Source: Alnus glutinosa | Taxonomy: Eukaryota; Streptophyta; Magnoliopsida; Fagales; Betulaceae | Direction of reading: 5' to 3' | Assembly: GCF_958979055.1 (NCBI RefSeq) | Contig: NC_084896.1 | Coordinates: 26,274,001 to 26,338,000, forward strand | DNA length: 64,000 nucleotides | Shown here: piece by piece, positions 12,286 to 23,728 of the stretch | Position numbering within the stretch: position 1 is the first letter of the stretch | Layout: every line of letters begins with the position of its first letter | Program-made: the position numbers and the translations under genes | Notes under the pieces: generated by a model | Told to the model about the DNA's origin: nothing | The model's database searches: none | The model's input: the letters and a program-made list of their open reading frames with translations, nothing else

Positions 12286-12334
12286 AACAAAATATTTAAA
12301 TTATGAAATTTAAATAAGACAAATATTTTGTTGA
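12286..12334. repeat. Near-perfect 49-bp palindrome
   Basis: CAACAAAATATTT at 12286 is the exact inverse of AAATATTTTGTTG ending at 12334, with further pairing toward the centre around 'atg'. It would form a stable hairpin in single-stranded DNA or RNA. Function unknown. Confidence 0.75.
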
Positions 12335-12745
12335 CGAAGTGAAAACTTAATTAAGAGAAAAACCACTACGGGGCAGTCAAACCCAGGAAATCCACTATTC
12401 AGAAGACAAAGCTAGTTACAAAACAGTAACACTCACATACCCTTATGCAATGGTCGTACCTTGAACTCTGACGTGTAACCCAACACGAACGTTTCCCAAC
12501 CAAATCACCTACTTGAAGGGGTCTTCACCTTAGGGTCAACCCCTAAGATAGACTTCAGTTTCAGCACAGCAACAACACACAATGGCAACGGCTAGAGAGT
12601 GAGCGGATCAGCACAATAACTCCTAAAATATACTCTCTAAGCTTTACAGATTTCAATACCGAATTCTTACAAAACACATGCCTAAAGGCCTCTATTTATA
12701 GGCTACAGAAACCCAAAACCAAGTCTGATACAATTTTCCTAAACG

Positions 12746-13234
12746 GCGTCCGAACGATAGCTGAGGGCGTCCGGATGGATAACTATGCAACCGGCTTTCC
12801 AAATTCGCTTGATATTCTTTCCTGAATAAGGTCGTGTCCGGACGATTTTGCCCTATTGTCCAGACGGTTGCACTTCTGCGGCATGCAAATTCCATATTGA
12901 GGCCTGAGCATCCGGACCATGGAGTCTGTCGTCCGGATGGTTGAACTTCTTCTGCACGACTTGCCTTATCAAGGATAGCGTCCGGACGGGAACACCATAT
13001 CATCCGAACGGTTGCAGCTGTCTCTCCATAATTGTGTCTGAGATAAAAACCCTGTTACATGTCGAACATTGAATGGCGTCCAGATGATTTGTCATTACGG
13101 TCGGACGGCTGCAACCCTGAACAGTTCGAAGCTTCTAGACACTGATGAAAGGTCCGGACGAAAAGTTCTCGTCGTCCGAACGGATGATACTTGACAAATG
13201 AGCCTTCGGACGGAATACCACGTCGTCCGGACGG
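12746..13234. repeat. Dispersed array of CGTCCGGACGG-like palindromes
   Basis: At least a dozen variants of the self-complementary motif CGTCCGGACG occur in under 500 bp. Approximate positions are 12747, 12769, 12834, 12859, 12908, 12930, 12980, 13001, 13076, 13101, 13150, 13170, 13206 and 13224. Spacing is irregular (about 20-75 bp) and the sequence between is not repeated, so this is a motif cluster rather than a simple tandem repeat. It lies inside the 11385-13531 insertion, upstream (in minus orientation) of a 'ctatttatagg' TATA-like site. Confidence 0.7.
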
Positions 13235-13547
13235 ATACAAGGGATCCGACAACACTGTTTTGAATTCCGTACATAATCTTCTATAACTAAAGTGTAGACT
13301 CTGAAAAAAAAACATCACTGTATAAAAAGCATAATTTACAAAGAAGTGATTTTGTCCAACAAAATGCAGCCAATCACAAACTAACAAAGATGAAAAGAAA
13401 GGTAAGCTTCCCTCCCATGGAGGACACACTAGCAGAAGGGGAAGGGAGTCGGTGAGCAAAAATCTTCTTCTAGAGAGAAGGGAGAGCTTCTCTCTCTTGC
13501 CAAGTTTTCACAAACAAAAGAGGTTGTTATGTTCGAGGCTACTAATT

Positions 13548-14336
13548 AAAGTCACGTTGTGTGGCTACTTAATTTGTAGCTGCCATAGCAATTTCCCAGC
13601 AAATCCCTAACCCATAATTTATTTTTATTTTTTTCATTTTTTTTTTTAACCTTGATCTTTCATCACTTTTACAATTAAGTACTTAAACTTTAAAAAGTGT
13701 CAATTTAAGGTATTCATATTTCAATTTTTTTTAAAAAAAATATCCATATCTGAATCTTGAAAATTTTTATAATTTTTTTAAAAAAGAAAAAAAGAAAACA
13801 CGAGTATTTTGAGAATTTTGATAGGATTTAACGAAAAATTATAATGGATTGTTGAAATTGAAAAAAATTGAAAAATAAATACCTTAAATTGACCGTTTTT
13901 AAAATTTGAGTACTTAATTGTAAAAGTGATGAAATATCAGGAGTTATAAATGAAGTTTTTATTTTTCTCTTTTTATTTTATCATTTTTTAATTTTTCCCA
14001 TATGTTTCTGAGTTTTGACAATGTGATAGATAAAGACCGAAATTTTTAGTTTTGACAATAAAATATATCGGTTTTGAATATTCGATAGAAATGTTCTTCT
14101 TTCAATTTTTCCATTTAGGTTTTAATGGTAGAAGACTAGAAGTGTAACTGGTAAGCTAGCATCTTCTCAAACGCAAAAGAAAAAAAGGAAAAAAAAAAAC
14201 AAAAAAATGAAAAAAAAAAATGTGGAGGGGTGGCTCCAATCTCGCAGCCACCCGGCCCACCCTCGATTGGGATGGAGGTGAGGGGGCAGTGGCGGCTGCC
14301 CCATCCATTATATGTGTTTTGAGACATAATTACGAT
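13548..14336. other. Duplicated flank remnant and AT-rich spacer
   Basis: 13548-13610 continues the copy-1 flank (matches about 2180-2260). From 13630 to 14140 the arms 'catcacttttacaattaagtact' and 'agtacttaattgtaaaagtgatg' are inverted, indicating a fold-back element at about 13660-13935. 14220-14310 holds 'ccaccc' blocks like those inside the MULE-like elements. No gene seen. Confidence 0.55.
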
Positions 14337-14345
14337 TAATTATAA

Positions 14346-15668
14346 GGGTTAAATATTTTTTAATACCTGAGTTTAAAAAAAATTATTTTTTGGCATTTGA
14401 GTTTCAATTCGTATTGAAAATGGTACCTGAGTTTTGAAAAAAGACAGACTTGGTACCCCGTCTATTTTTCCGTTTAATATTTAACGGTCTGCCACTTGTC
14501 AACCCCTGAAGGTTGATACGTAGTATAATATATATATAAAAAAAAATCTTTAAAATTAATTAAAAAAACTTGGAAAAATAATAATTTAAAAACAGCCATA
14601 GGGGTGTGCACGGGGTGAGGCGGGGTGGATTTCCGCCCTTTTTGCCCCCGCCCCGTACCCCTGCGGGTGCAAGAAATCCAACCCGTACCCCAACCAAAAT
14701 GTGATGTGTCCGTGCAGGGCGGGGGTAGTGCAGGGTGGGGTGATGCGGGGCGGTTTGTGCGGGTTTTCTGCTACTAGCTGCAAAACCACACCACCACGGG
14801 CCATGACAACATGATTCCACAAACACAAACACGGTGAAAACACCCCTTACACAGTTACACCACCCACCAACACAAACCCAAAAACCCTAAACACAAACAC
14901 AAACTAGATCTAACACAGCCCGTCTTCAAAAATCACGGCTCCAAAATGGCTAAATCTCACTGCGTGGTAGACTGGTAGTGGTAGACGAACGATTGAAGAA
15001 GATGAAGAGCCGAAGAAACGAAGATCGGCGTCAAAGAACAAGGTTGAGTCCAGAGAGCTCTCCAAAACCTTAATGAAATTGAGCATAGTGATAGACTGGC
15101 AATGGCAGCGGCGGCGCAGTGTGAGACTGAGGGGTTGAGGGCACTGAGGAGGTGAAAGGGCCGAAGGGCGAACTGGCGAAGGGGAACTCTCTAGAAGATG
15201 AAATGCCAAAACTGAAAAGAAAATGAGGGGGGCGGCGCTTAGGGTAAACTTTAGGGTTTTTTTTTTTTAATTTTTTTTTTTATTTTTATTACAGTGCGGG
15301 GCGGGCGCGGGTCCCTGGGATTTTCCCAAATCCGGACCCGCAAACCGCACCACACCGTGCGGTTTGCTTAAAACAAAACCGGGATCCGTTTATTAGGGGC
15401 GCGGGTAGGTGTTGTTGAGGGGCAGTGCGGGGCGGTTTTGCAGGTCGGGGAGGTTCTGGGTGGGTCCTGCACACCCCTAGCCTGCCACCCCATTTTGCCC
15501 AAAGGGGTAGTTAAGCTATCCCTTTTTTAAAAAAGAAGTTATTAATATTAGACGGAGGTGCCAAGTCCGTCTTTTCTCAAAATTCAGGTATCATCTATGA
15601 TAAAATTGAAACTCAGGTACCAAAAAATAAAGTTTTCAAAACTCAGGTACTAAAAAGGTATTTAACCC
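14346..15668. mobile_element. MULE-type element with perfect 9-bp TSD
   Basis: Ends GGGTTAAATA and TATTTAACCC, flanked by identical 9-bp direct repeats TAATTATAA (14337-14345 and 15669-15677). Inverted arms run about 150 bp inward: 'ggtacctgagttttgaaaa' on the left against 'tttcaaaactcaggtac' on the right. The element was later split by a hAT (14599-15479); without it, it would be about 440 bp. Non-coding. Confidence 0.85.
14599..15479. mobile_element. Nested hAT-like element, TAGGGGTGTGCA ends
   Basis: TAGGGGTGTGCA at the left is exactly inverted as TGCACACCCCTA at the right. The flanking 8-mers (aacagcca / gcctgcca) match only 5 of 8. Both ends are rich in 'gcggggcgg' and 'gcgggt' subterminal repeats, unlike the AT-rich host. 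The open frames on the minus strand at 14560-14843 are by-products of this GC-rich composition. No transposase seen. Confidence 0.75.
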
Positions 15669-15789
15669 TAATTATAAATATAATTTGTAATTTTAAAGTA
15701 ATTATGTCACATGAAACTTATAATAATTATATGACGTGTCAAAAATGAAAGTCACGTATTATTAATTGAGTAGTATGACATGACATAGG

Positions 15790-15969
15790 AGTAATTCGAA
15801 ATGTCATACTCATGTCCATCTTGTGTCTCTCTAAAAATAATGTGACTTTTAAAATCACCATGTGATCAAAATTCAATTTTGATCAATCATAAGTGTAATG
15901 GTGATTTTAAAAGTCACCTCATTTTTAGACGGACACAAGAGGGACATGAGTATGACATCTAGCATTACT
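15790..15969. mobile_element. MITE upstream of amylase copy 2
   Basis: Inverted arms: AGTAATTCGAAATGTCATACTC on the left resembles the inverse of GAGTATGACATCTAGCATTACT on the right, continuing through 'catgtcc' / 'ggacatg' and 'gtgacttttaaaatcacc' / 'ggtgattttaaaagtcac'. About 180 bp, non-coding, ending about 265 bp before the copy-2 ATG. It is absent from the copy-1 flank. Confidence 0.7.
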
Positions 15970-16089
15970 ATGTGACATTGTGTTAATTAATTGGACAATA
16001 AATTGAAGGAGGGATTTATTTGAAAGATAAAAATTTGAAGACGTAATTGTTGAAATTAAAAAGAAATCACGTCCCTATTTGCGTTAGAT

Positions 16090-16234
16090 AGCACTAACAG
16101 AGTGGCGGCGCAGACTTGACACATTTCCGGTCAAAACGTGTTCATCTGTTATGGAGTGAACAGCTAGCGTTGATTGCCTAAAAATTGCTTTGCAAGGCAT
16201 CTGATAAAATGCAGAGCCTGAGTCGCATAGGAAG
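16090..16234 (+). promoter_or_regulatory. Amylase copy 2 proximal promoter, TATA and W-box changed
   Basis: Aligned with 3010-3145, this segment reads TTGATT (16170-16175) for the copy-1 W-box TTGACT and TAAAAAT (16179-16185) for TATAAAT. The surrounding bases are largely conserved, so these are point changes. Downstream, ACG in copy 1 is ATG here (16235), adding an in-frame start two codons upstream. Confidence 0.65.
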
Positions 16235-19200
16235 ATGAAGATGGGAATCACAAATATTTCTCTCTACTATCTCCTCCTCCTCTTTGTCACTCTCATACCC
16301 AACTTCACAGCTTCTCAAGTTCTGTTTCAGGTATCAATGACTGCACACAGGCATCATATTTGTATATATACATAACATCTTCTCCGACCATCGATCCAAC
16401 AAAGTATATATGATCAATTTTCTTTCTGGGCTTTTGGTGGTGCTCAGGGATTCAACTGGGAGTCATGGAAGAAGGATGGAGGATGGTACAACTTCTTCAT
16501 AACCAAGGTTCCTGACCTGGCCGATGCTGGGATTACTCATGTTTGGCTCCCTCCGCCTTCTCAGTCTCATTCAGATGGTATGCCTAATGCCTCCATTGAA
16601 TTTTCTTGGGTTTTTTTATTGTTCTTTTTCCGTAAACTTGGCTCCATGAATTATGGTGTCTCTTCAATATTTTGGCTGAGCTACAGTTCATGTTTCTTCT
16701 CATCCAATTGTGTTAGAGCTGTGTATGTTCTTTTAATTTCCTGTCTTTTTGCGTGTATATTTAAAGCCAATTTATATTTATTGCAGTACTGTACGTAGCT
16801 GTATGAGGAAATGATTAGTGTGTTCTAGGCATTTGTTTAATGCGTTATGTGTGATTGAGGCCGGGGAAGATTCTAACATAATTCCCAACGTATATTGATT
16901 TCGTTCTTGGTTGAATTGAAATCTTCAAGGTGCTTGAAATTAAGATTTGTGTTATAAAATGGCAACCCTGTCGAAAATGAAGGGAATTGCCACTAGAACT
17001 GGCAATTCATTTATTTTCAAACCGACCCACTGACTATCTATTATTTGATTGACTAATCCTTTATATTGGAATGGTCCCTTCTCATATAATTCTTTGGCCC
17101 TATTGAACCTCTCCCAGCTGGGCAGCTAATCAGTTAATCAGCTATCAGTCTGTAGTTATATTTTCGGAATTGGTATTGTGGTTGGTTTAAATCATATATC
17201 GTTTCACGTGGTATCAAAAAGAATTTAGAAATTTTTGTAATTGAGCTAATTTACAAATAACTTACTGGAGATTCTGTTAAAAAAATTTGACAGATTCCGT
17301 TAGGTACCATGCTAGCGCTAATAAGATGACGACACATGTCACTCTTAATAAAAAAAATATAAATATATAAAACTTATATATATATATATTAAAAGTGACA
17401 TGTGTCTCTATTTTAAGAGGTGATCGAGGGTGGCCTAGATCCCATGGGGGTGGCTGCAGCTTGATCTAGCCACCCAATGCAGGCCATCCATTTCCTTTTT
17501 TCAATTCTTTTTTTAAAAAATAAGTTTTATATATTTAATATTAATATATATATATATATATTAAAAGTGACATGTGTCTCTATTTTATTAGCGTTGACGT
17601 GGCACTTAACGGAATCTGTCAAAAAATTTTTAACGAAATTTGACTTCCTTAGGCGATTTGTAATTAGGCCAACCACATGGATCTCCAATTTCATTTTGAT
17701 ACCACGTGGAACAATTTGTAATTTAAGTCAACAAAAATGACCAATGATGTAATTTTCCATATTATTTTTCATTTAGTTTTCAGCGGTAGATCTGTTAAGT
17801 TCATTCTAAATGTCTTTACTTCTTCTCAAGGTCTTGACATTAGAATGTATTGTGGTATGGATAGGATAGGGTCTTTAGGCTTTTGCAGTAAGAACTATCC
17901 CACATATATATTGATGGGATCTTTGCCAATAATTGATTCCTTACTTTCTCTCTAGGCCCTCAAGGGTACTTGCCGGGAAGGCTCTACGATCTCGATACAT
18001 CAAAATATGGAAACCATGATGAACTGAAGAAGCTGATAAAAGCCTTCCAAGACAGGGGGGTCAAGTGCATATCTGACATAGTTATAAACCACAGAACTGC
18101 AGAGAAGCAAGATAGTGATGGACTGTTTACCATTTTCGAAGGAGGGACACCAGATGATCGCCTTGACTGGGACAAATCTTTCATTTGCAAAAATGATAAA
18201 CCTATTTCTGGCACAGGAAATCTTGACACAGGAACTGATTTTGACAAGGCCCCGGATACTGACCACACAAACCCACGAGTCCAAAGAGAGCTATCAGATT
18301 GGTTGAACTGGCTAAAGACCGAAACCGGGTTTGCTGGGTGGCGATTTGATTTTGGCTTTGGATTTTCCCCAGCATATTTTAAGATGTATATCGCAAATAC
18401 AAAGCCAAATTTTGCAGTAGGCGAAATATGGCCTGATTTTGGTAACTTTAACATTGACAAGCAGGATGATAATCGACGCCTGATTGCGAAATGGATAGAT
18501 GATGTTGGAGAAGGTGTCACAGCTTTTGATTTTACATTAAAAGGTGTACTTCAAACTGCATTAGTGCAGGGGGAGCTGTGGCGTTTGAATATCTCAGGAG
18601 GTGCTCCCGGAGTGATTGGCTTGAAGCCAGGAAATGCTGTGACTTTCATAGACAATCATGATACAGGTTCCACCCAAAGTGTGTGGCCATTCCAAAGTGA
18701 CAAAATCATGCAGGGATATGTTTACATTCTTACTCATCCAGGGATCCCATCAGTAGTAAGTTCTTTGAAACTTGATCTCTAATGTTATTTTCACCAGTCT
18801 CTCTCAAATGCACAAAAAGTAGATCATATCAAGTAAAAACAGTGGCCTTTAGAGCAGATAAATTTTTATTGACAACAATTTCTTCAATTGCCCAGAAACT
18901 AGATAAACTGCTTCTGCTGTTCATTTCATGCAGTGCACCCTTAAGGAAAAGGTTTACAAACATGAAAGCCGATGAAATTTCTGCCCTTGTCACTATGATT
19001 ACTTAATTACATATGCTACTCTTACTAATGATTTCTTACAAAACAAATACGCTCTTGTTTGTATTAGGTGAATTAATGCAAATCTTTTTATTTTGTGACA
19101 GTTTTATGATCACTTCTTTGATACCTTCAACGGAGGTATCAAAGGTCCGATCACTGAACTCATTAAGATCCGATCGAGAAATGGGATCAAACCCACCAGT

Positions 19201-19368
19201 TCCTTGCGAATTCTAGCGGCTGATGCGGATGTCTATGTAGCTGCTATAGACGAGAAGATTATTGCCAAGATTGGTCCAAGTGATGCCAAAGTTCCACAAC
19301 TCATCCCTTCTAATTACAAACTCGCTACTTCTGGTGACCAGTATGCTGTGTGGGAGAAAACAGCATAG
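16235..19368 (+). CDS. AMY1: Alpha-amylase, secreted AMY1-type, tandem copy 2
   Basis: Paralogue of the gene at 3146-6337 with the same architecture: exons 16235-16330, 16448-16577, 17956-18755 and 19102-19368, giving 430 aa. It starts [12 protein letters not shown]; the second Met (16241) matches the start of copy 1, so either could be used. The signal peptide has one extra Leu. Catalytic residues are D207 (GWRFDFGFG), E232 (FAVGEIW) and D311 (FIDNHD), with F210 again replacing the usual region II Lys. Differences from copy 1 include GYLPGR for GYMPGR, about twenty substitutions in exon 3, a four-residue longer loop after FYDHFF (DTFNGG), and [10 protein letters not shown] for RFAVGDLVP near the C-terminus. 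The frame is intact throughout, so it is probably functional. Its core promoter is degraded relative to copy 1. Confidence 0.92.
17170..17765. mobile_element. Long-TIR MULE-like element in copy-2 intron 2
   Basis: Counterpart of 4092-4752 at the same intron position. The left arm has 'cgtttcacgtggtatc' and the right arm its inverse near 17700. A segment with 'aaaagtgacatgtgtctctatttta' occurs twice (about 17391 and 17563), showing an internal rearrangement not present in copy 1. Confidence 0.65.
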
Positions 19369-19889
19369 GGTATATATTATCAGTAATCATCTAAACTGAA
19401 AAGGAATAAACAAGGGATCATATGATGCCTTTGTAATAAAATTAATGTTTTATCATTACTGATGAAAGTTAAGCAAAATAAACCATCTTTTTATCCAGTT
19501 TTCTTCTAAATGTCCAATGTCTGAATAGCAATTGGCAAGCTTAAGCTAACAAGTAAAATGTGGATGAATTGTGGAATTATGGTTCGAACTCATAACTTCT
19601 GTTATGATACTATGTTAAATTACTAATTGAATTAACAAAACCAAATTAGTAGAAAAATTTGAATATTAATCCATATTGGATCTAGACTTTTCAAGCACAG
19701 AGTTAAACATATGTTCATCAAAGAGTTCATTTCTTGCAGATTCTAATTCTCCATCAAAGTGTTCATTTCTTGCAGATTCTAATTCTCTAAGTTAGAAAAG
19801 GATCTTGGCTGCACAGCCTGCACTGGTTTTAAGTTAGAATATGATCATTCCCAGTTTGTTATGAAACCCTACATACCTTGCATATAGAG
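19369..19889. other. 3' flank of amylase copy 2
   Basis: Matches 6338-6785. AATAAA at 19405-19410 is the likely poly(A) signal. A stretch of about 45 bp containing 'gttcatttcttgcagattct' is repeated in tandem near 19725-19790. Homology to copy 1 fades near 19850, close to the right edge of the duplicated unit. Confidence 0.65.
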
Positions 19890-20895
19890 TGACGACCCGG
19901 TTTTTTTTTTCTTTCTTTTTTTTCTATTTCTTTTTTTTTTTTATACAAAACTTTTGTACAAACATCGATCTCTTTAAAATATAAACAGATCTTCACAGTT
20001 GCACGACGATATGTCGCAAAGCCAACACATGGTACATACCCTATAATATGTACCTGGTAAATCAGAGTATAACATCTATCTACTATTTAGCGGAAAATAT
20101 AAACCTAATAACGGAAATTACATCTTAAATATCTATTATAAATTAACCATAATCAAGAGCCAATATTACATCTATCTATTTAAGTCTTTCCTCAAATTAA
20201 ATACATAACATAAATGATTATGTACAATAACAAGTGACACAGGCGTCATAAGCCATAAACAAAACCCATAAAACAGATGACACCTATGGTCCCGCAATTA
20301 CGACGGTCGCAGCGAGCTTCGGCATAATATCCCAAGTGCACATCTACAACACCATCAACTACGACCGAAGTACTTGCAGCCAAAGGAACATCATCTATAC
20401 GGTTGTGGGGATTTGCCGTATCCGTATAAGTGGAATTATAAGCTCACCATCTTAGCATTAATAAATACACTAAGACCTCAGGAGTATACTATTCACTGAG
20501 TTTTCGCAAAGAGCCAACTTTTTATTTTTAGTTATGCGTACACTATAATAGCTACCAATTTTATAAATTTTTGTTTGAAAAAACCTCATAGCTGATACAA
20601 CAAACAGCGACTAATAGAAAACATTTTAAGCATATTATGCAGCTGAGACTTATACGTAAAAGTTTCATTGTTGGAAACATCTACATACATTCTCACCTAC
20701 TATATTACTTTTAATTCAATGAGACTTAAAAACCAATGACATTTAAATCATGCAACCATCCGATAGAAATATACATAAGTTCTTTTTCATTGAGACTCTT
20801 ATGCATACTAATACGTCTAGCAAAACTACTTATAATATAAAAACATCACTCATAAAAACAATGTTATACATGCTTAATTGCTTATGCAACTTTTC

Positions 20896-20975
20896 CTATA
20901 TGGGGCTTGACCTGAGGTAGTGAACTGTATGAGGCTTGCCCCGAGGCAATGAACTGTATGGGGCTTGCCCTTGGG
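20896..20975. repeat. 29-bp tandem repeat, about 2.7 copies
   Basis: The unit 'ctgtatggggcttgcc' plus 'ccgaggcaatgaa' repeats at 20896, 20925 and 20954 with several differences. Such short direct repeats are common in LTR U3 regions. Confidence 0.7.
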
Positions 20976-22430
20976 ACTTGTCCCTTTGAGATTACCGTTT
21001 CATGTGGGTTGTAAACCTCAATTCGTTCCATGTTCAGCATTTATATGCTCATGCTTCATGCCTTAAAACAATACATATCTTTTCCAACTCTTTGATCATG
21101 CTTTAACACATGCTTTCAATAAGATTCCATAAACAGTTTAATATATCAATTCATCAATCAATATTTCCGTAATTTAAATCTCAACTACAACACACATTCA
21201 TACCCTTCAAATCAATTCAAACACCTTTCATTCATGCACCAATTTCATAAACATCATGATCTCAAACTTTATACTCACTCTAAAACCACATTCATGTTCC
21301 ATTGCAATCGCAATTTTCAAAACTCCCAACCATAACATACAGTCACACCATTTATTCAAACTCCACATATCATATTCATACTTCAAAACATCATCATAAT
21401 TTCAATATACTCAAAAGTACTCAAATCATCTAAAACAGTTCCTAATCAACATACAGTTGGTTCAAGTTTGTAAAACAATATATATTTTGTAATTCATCAT
21501 ATATGAAAAGAATACTTCTCAGTGAGTAGAATACTCACTTTGGCTGCATAAGACTAATGACTCGAATACTTCTCCTGTGTTCTAGTTACTTGAACTCAAT
21601 ATTGGAGAGCCAACGAAAGCCTCCAATAATGACACATTCCTGCAAACATTGGTAACATTAAACTACGCTATTGAACCTACACTCCATGACACATAAACTA
21701 CCCGCGTGCTCGCACGTCGCATCACTCGCTTCTAAAGCTAGCTAAGTACCTATGCTATTATTAGGTTAATATTTAGGTTTAGGTTCATATTATATCTTTG
21801 TTTATTAATACAATGAAGTATTTATTATTTTCATTAGCTTATACATTATTGTTATATCACATTATTATCGTTAACCCTTTTGATAGTTTGTCGTTCATTT
21901 ACTAAGTTAACAAAATATATATATATATAACACTTAAACCTAATCTATGATACACTAAAATACTATGTGCACATGGATAGGTGAATTAACTATTAGGTTA
22001 TCGCATAATGGATTCATATTACATTTAGGTGTATCTATAAGCCTACTAACTTATTTTTACCAACTTAGGGTTATTTGGATAATCTATAACTCACTACAAA
22101 AAAAACAGATGTTTTGAGCTGTTTTGAAAACGGCTCAACATATGACGTATTAAAGTCTCGGTTTGAGCCGTTCTGGACTAAAACGGCTATAATTTGAGCC
22201 GTTTTTAAACCGGTTTAAGCTGCTTTGGTAAAAACGGTTCAAACCGGTTTGAACTATTTTGGACAAAAACGACTAACTAATTGGAGCCGTTTTAAGGACC
22301 CTAAAATGGCTCTAAAAAAATTAATGTAGAGCTGCTTTAGGATCCCTAAAACAATACTAAACAAAAAAAATTTTACAAAAAAAATATTTTTTTAGAGTCG
22401 TTTTAGACTAAAACAACTCCAAATAAAAAG

Positions 22431-22470
<40 letters not shown>

Positions 22471-23089
22471 AAACCCCTTTTAGCCAGGAACAACACCAAT
22501 GAGCTGGACTAAATGGCTATATCCACAAGCAGTCTAGCAACAAAAGTTACAAAACTCTGCTATGGACAGAGCAAAGCACAGCAGCAAACAAATTCCGAGA
22601 AACAAAGAGGAAAGCTTCTTCCTTAGCGAGCAGGTCAAGTTTGCCGAGTCAATACCTTCGCCAACCACCACCAACCAATCTTTATCTGACACTTCTATTG
22701 CCACCGAGTTCACACCTGTAGATCGAATTTATTTTTTAAGCACCTCAACTTACTAAAACACAGAAACAAAGATGAACCAACCTTACACGGCCGATTGAAA
22801 TCCAAAACACCAAATCGCCAGAAATCACCGAACATCACTCCTAATCGTTGAAAATCGGCTTCTGGCTCCACCAGTTGTCGATCCATGGAAGATCCGGTCT
22901 CTGAGTCACGGGTTCGCCGAATCTCCTCTCTACTCTGACCGGCATTTCTCCTGGCTCCCAGCTCTTTCTCTCGAACACCCTCACGCTCGGTCTCTCCTTC
23001 TCAGTCTCACCCTCTCTCAGACTCTCTTCTCTCTCGATCTCGATCTCTATCTCTCAGTCTCACCCTCTCTCAAACTCTCTCTTTTCATC

Positions 23090-23225
23090 TTTGGGTTCGG
23101 GCGAGAAGAGGAGAAACAAGAAAAAAAAAAAAAAAAAAAAAAAAGAGAGAGAGAGAAAGGAGTCTTTTCATCTCTGGGTTCGGGTGAGAAGAGGAGAAAC
23201 AAGAAAGAAGAAAGAAGAAAAAGAA
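23090..23225. repeat. Short direct duplication, about 70 bp
   Basis: The sequence 'gggttcgggcgagaagagg' plus 'agaaacaagaaa' occurs at about 23091 and, with a few changes, again at about 23177, each preceded by 'tcttttcatct' and followed by A/G-rich runs. Confidence 0.7.
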
Positions 23226-23728
23226 ATGAGAGAAAGGAGTTGCGTGGGGCAGTGGCAGTGGTTACATTTTATAAGAAAAAAAGATATTAAAAAAAAAAAA
23301 ATTGAAAAATTTTGAACAAAAAGATGAGGGGGCGCGCTGGACACGAAAATCCAGTACACTCCCTTTGGGAGAAAACGACTCCAACTTGGAGTCGTTTTGG
23401 CCCAAAAGGGCTCCAACGAAAATAATCTAGAAAACAATAATAATAATAATAAAAAACTAAAAATATATATTTTTTAAAAAACAAATTAAAGAAAAAAGGA
23501 AAACAAATTAAAAACAAATTTTTGTTTAAAAAAAACTGAAAATTATAAATAAATAAACAAACGAAAAAAAAAATTAAAACCAGTTTTTATTTATTTATTG
23601 TTTTTCTATAATTTATTGTTATCTTATATTTTTTTAATTTTAATAATTTTATGAAGGGTATTTTTGTCATTAGAGGGAACATTGACATTTTTTGGTTGTT
23701 TGAAGGAGGGCATTGACACAATTGATAG

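Larger units (their letters stand above)
11385..13531 (-). mobile_element. Retroposed insertion with 16-bp TSD, LINE-like
   Basis: The segment interrupts the duplicated amylase flank and is bounded by imperfect 16-bp direct repeats, ttcgatgctactaatt (11369-11384) and ttcgaggctactaatt (13532-13547). A TSD this long points to target-primed retroposition. The left end in minus orientation reads TTTCTCATGTATCTCTTAAA, like the 3' tail of plant LINEs. Inside, 11470-11960 is GC-rich, with an open minus frame at 11410-11907 that I do not recognise. The part 12340-13520 has an LTR- or promoter-like look in minus orientation ('cctctatttatagg' near 12690). It may be a truncated LINE carrying an older LTR fragment. 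Confidence 0.6.
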
